Part shown: in pieces, positions 61,155 through 64,000 of the stretch
How the letters are laid out: every line of letters begins with the position of its first letter
Numbering within the stretch: position 1 is the first letter of the stretch
Source of the DNA: Owenia fusiformis
Taxonomy: Eukaryota > Annelida > Polychaeta > Sabellida > Oweniidae
DNA length: 64,000 nt
NCBI GenBank assembly: GCA_903813345.2
Contig: CAIIXF020000006.1
Coordinates: 24,495,936-24,559,935, forward strand
Direction of reading: 5' to 3'
Position numbers and translations under genes: made by a program
Notes under the pieces: model-generated
What the model saw: only the letters and a program-made list of their open reading frames with translations
Database searches by the model: none
What the model was told of the DNA's origin: nothing

Positions 61155-61302
61155 AAGTTACAAGTACGATACAAGACGTACAAGTGTTACACTATATACG
61201 AACTTTCAATATTGGAGATACAACAATACAAGACGTGCAAGCGTTACACTATATATGAACTTTCAATATTGGAGATACAACAATACAAGGCGTACAAGTA
61301 CT
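61155..61302. repeat. ~65-bp tandem repeat
   Basis: Two full units and a partial one of ACAAGACGTACAAGTGTTAC, ACTATATACGAACTTTCAAT, ATTGGAGATACAACAATAC. Overlapping short frames in two registers are by-products. Confidence 0.8.
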
Positions 61303-61315
61303 AGTGTTACAACGT

Positions 61316-61928
61316 ATATGGACTCTGGATATTGTGTTTTATCCCATACTTGGACGTGTTACGGGTACATAAAGCCGGTTTGTAAAAACTTGTATTTTCA
61401 TCAGCGGGCAGATATAGCTTTACGTCCCGCTCCGAGCGGGCAGATATAGTATATCTGCCCGCTACGTCATAATCGCTGTTCCCGCATTGGTTCTTTTTTG
61501 TAACGTTCGCATACTGTAAACGACAATGGAGAAAAACGCAGACAATCGCGATCTGTTTGATGCTTTAAAGAAGGGAAGGAGCAGTATACCCCGTTAATAA
61601 TCAAAGATTTGAACAGGAAAATCCGGCCCAAACAAGAATACAAAACTGGACATGAATATTTTCAAATAATTCCACGGTTGGTTGCAAAGTTTCTGAACTT
61701 TGGCCAATTGAACAATGTGATTGGTATGGGATAAACAGATCATCCTATAGTCGGTTCAGGATAATTGGATTATCCCTTGGCCAATATAATATATCTACCC
61801 TCGGGACCTACGGCCCTCGGGCAGATATATTATATTGGCCTCGGGATAATCCCAATATCCTGAACCTCATATAGGATAATCTCTATATTAGTGATTATTA
61901 TTAGCTTATATGGACTCTGGATATTGTT
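61316..61928. repeat. Palindrome-rich segment between direct repeats
   Basis: TATGGACTCTGGATATTGT occurs at about 61316 and again at about 61911. Between them are a hairpin at 61399-61466 made of GCGGGCAGATATA and its inverse, and a long hairpin at 61752-61867 with arms of ~50 bases (GGTTCAGGATAATTGGATTA and GGCCAATATAATATATCT against their complements) around a GACCTACGG loop. A 23-codon start-like frame at 61526-61597 (MEKNADNRDLFDALKK) may be the beginning of a lost element protein. Confidence 0.65.
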
Positions 61929-62458
61929 TCATAAGTGATAATTATTAGTTTATATGGACTTTTGAGTTGAGTTTTGAGAGAGATATTAGCATAGTAGTAT
62001 TTTAACATTCATACTTGAAATTTAATGTAGATCTTTATTTGGGCTTATAAACGCCACAATATACTGTTTTATATTTTATATTTAATTGTATATGTCTGTT
62101 TAATTCTTTAGGGACAATCGCACATTTAACGTGTGCCGTGTAACTCACCAAGTAAACACCGGTACTCAACAGTGGGCCCATTATTAGCCACGCTACCACA
62201 TTTATTCACAAAAATAGGCCAAACTGTTACAATACTATGTAAAAACCATAGTCATATTCATTTTTAGAATACGCCGAGGTTGCACGGACCTGGAACTCTG
62301 TTGAACAGAAATAAAACTAGAAATACATGTACAGTAATTTGCAAATTTATTTCAAACGTTACACGTTGTGTTTAAAGCTCATATAAGGCACTTTTTGTTT
62401 TAGAAAGACAATTGCAAGTAATATACATGTAACAAATCAACTCCTGATCAAATAAAGC
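61929..62458. other. 3' flank of the P4-ATPase gene
   Basis: AT-rich; probably contains the 3' UTR of the minus-strand ATPase. A minus-strand AATAAA occurs near 62344-62350. Nothing else recognised. Confidence 0.4.
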
Positions 62459-63585
62459 TCATCTTTTTACGGCAAAATTTGTGCCATTTTGTTTATATGA
62501 CACCCCTGTAATATTCTGATTGTCGTCACCAGGTGACACCTTGGCAACTCTTCCATCTGGTCTCATATTAGTACCGCTGGTAATCATACTTCCGTAGCCT
62601 TCCGTATGTGAAAAAGCATACCCAGTTCTTAATGACCCTTTACGGTCGGAATTCCCAAGATGCGACAATTCCGATGTTTCCGATCTTGCCCTCGTAACCA
62701 CTTCCGTTCTGATGATGTCATTAAATGATGGATTAAACACTTGTGAAATAAATCTGTATCCGATGATGGGGAGAATACAGACGACTACGATGAGGATCAA
62801 CGTAAACCAGAATTGGCCAGAGCTCAATATGATCCGCTCGCTTCCAATATATGAATAAACATTAACAATGAAGTCACTGTACAGGAAGAATGTAAAGATG
62901 AAGTACACAACAATACTCCCCCAGACAGCAAGATGGTTAAAGACCGTCCAGAACTGTGTATCGATGGCACACTGAAAAATCAACTTAATATCTATAAATA
63001 TTCACAAAATAGAAGTGAACTTCATCGTGTGCTTTTGGCTCATTTATAAATAAATTGGTTCTTGGTTTGAAAATAATACACACCCTGATGTTTACCACGA
63101 AGATGAGGACCGAAGCAACGGCAAAGCTAAAAGCATGGTGGTCTTCACTATACCGTTTTCATTGAAGTTTGGGTTACGATGACCTAAAGTAACTGCTATT
63201 TCATGGTAAGTATATATACATACAGGATTTATTTTTATACATTTATTTATACAAGGGTCTCGACTTTAATTCATTTTCAAATGTTACAGATACAAAAATG
63301 TTGCTTTTATGAATGCAAGCAAAGCATTTCTTAATGTTTTTAGCGCTGATCCAAAAGCTATGGGCCAATCACCAGGGATTCTCGATTTTGACCCGTATCG
63401 CAATAGGTATTTTTCTTAATCTTTAAGGAAATTACTGTGTCAGTATACTCTAGACATAGAATAGCCTGTCTCAATCTGGGATTATGCTGTCCAATATATT
63501 GCATAGAGAAAATGTTGACTTACGAGATTCGTGTAAAGGTTTCCGTCTGGTAAATATCCCCATCGTTCAGACCATCATTTTCCTT
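62459..63585 (-). CDS. P4-ATPase (phospholipid flippase), last three exons, partial
   Basis: Exons read on the minus strand: 63585-63524 (20 codons plus 2 bases), 63147-63084, and 62971-62459 with TGA at the end. All have GT-AG borders, and the phases agree (2, then 0). The product covers the end of the membrane domain: SEDHHAFSFAVASVLIFVVN, then AIDTQFWTVFNHLAVWGS, a membrane span (VVYFIFTFFLYS), then SGQFWFTLILIVVVCILPII and GYRFISQVFNPSFNDII. The xDTxxWTxxNHxxxWGS pattern is diagnostic of the TM8-TM10 region of P4-ATPases, which move aminophospholipids to the cytosolic leaflet. An ~85-residue Ser/Arg-rich cytosolic tail follows. The catalytic DKTG and the rest lie beyond the right edge. 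The resemblance is nearest to ATP8-type flippases, but the subfamily is uncertain. Confidence 0.83.
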
Positions 63586-64000
63586 CTGAAATAAATAAAT
63601 GTATTCACATCCGGTTTTCAAATAGTCTCTGATTGATAAGAGAAATCTGCGATATTAGAAAATTTCACAGTGGACTTTTTGATAAAAGGACACTTTAGTA
63701 AAGCCACATTGAGAGGCGTTTATAATGGCAGCCAATGGGATTTTTCCAAAATTCAAACCCCGATATCTTTAGAAATAGTTTTTTTGATTTTTTTAATCCT
63801 TCTTATTTTGAAGATAATCATGTTATAGTAACATACTAGGGGAATGGTCATTTTTACTCTAAAACTGTTCTGCAGGGGATCTTTTGAAGATTGATAAATT
63901 AACATGGGGCTCAATATAGGTTTTTATAATTTTAACGGTTAAATATATCAAAAATAAGAAATTTTTAGAAATGTACCTGTTTGATTTTTTTTAAATCACT
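63586..64000. other. P4-ATPase intron, to window end
   Basis: About 415 AT-rich bases upstream of the exon at 63524-63585 on the minus strand. No exon or repeat recognised. Confidence 0.45.

Overview
The window is animal nuclear DNA: genes are split by GT-AG introns, one tRNA has internal polymerase III boxes, and the sequence is AT-rich and crowded with non-LTR retrotransposons, short terminal-inverted-repeat (TIR) elements and satellites. The gene families (MBLAC2, CMTR2, cytosolic phospholipase A2, GT92 glycosyltransferase, P4-ATPase) and the repeat style suggest a marine invertebrate, perhaps a non-vertebrate deuterostome or a lophotrochozoan. The species cannot be fixed from the sequence.

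Layout. 102-983 (-): a complete, uninterrupted MBLAC2-type metallo-beta-lactamase-fold gene. 1.0-12.7 kb: no host gene seen; a ~140-bp tandem array rich in GGCGGCCATTTT palindromes, a hAT-like element with an 8-bp target duplication, a TA-flanked element with another element nested in it, and a TTAA-flanked element holding two further nested layers. 12744-25077 (+): a 13-exon CMTR2 gene (cap-2 mRNA 2'-O-methyltransferase) whose splice phases close over its whole length; a tRNA-Thr(TGT) gene lies in its tenth intron. 25-34.7 kb: no gene seen; several TIR elements, including a TTAA-flanked element with a MULE-like element inside it. 34753-49416 (+): a cytosolic (group IV) phospholipase A2 gene with two C2 domains in tandem, a phase-compatible duplicated exon pair in the hinge region, and one in-frame TAA inside the catalytic domain. 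50-59 kb: three 5'-truncated LINEs around an intronless GT92 glycosyltransferase gene (52030-53553, -). 59.1-61.9 kb: satellite arrays interrupted by a TA-flanked element, then a palindrome-rich segment. 62459-63585 (-): the last three exons of a P4-ATPase (lipid flippase) that continues past the right edge.

The genes do not form a pathway. cPLA2 and the flippase both act on membrane phospholipids and MBLAC2 acts on acyl-CoA, but nothing here indicates co-regulation. The most unusual biology is the double-C2 cPLA2 with its duplicated hinge exons and premature stop, and the elaborate nesting of TIR elements, where target duplications and an empty-site comparison allow insertion order to be read. 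All exon joins and family calls come from reading the sequence; none was checked by alignment or transcript data.
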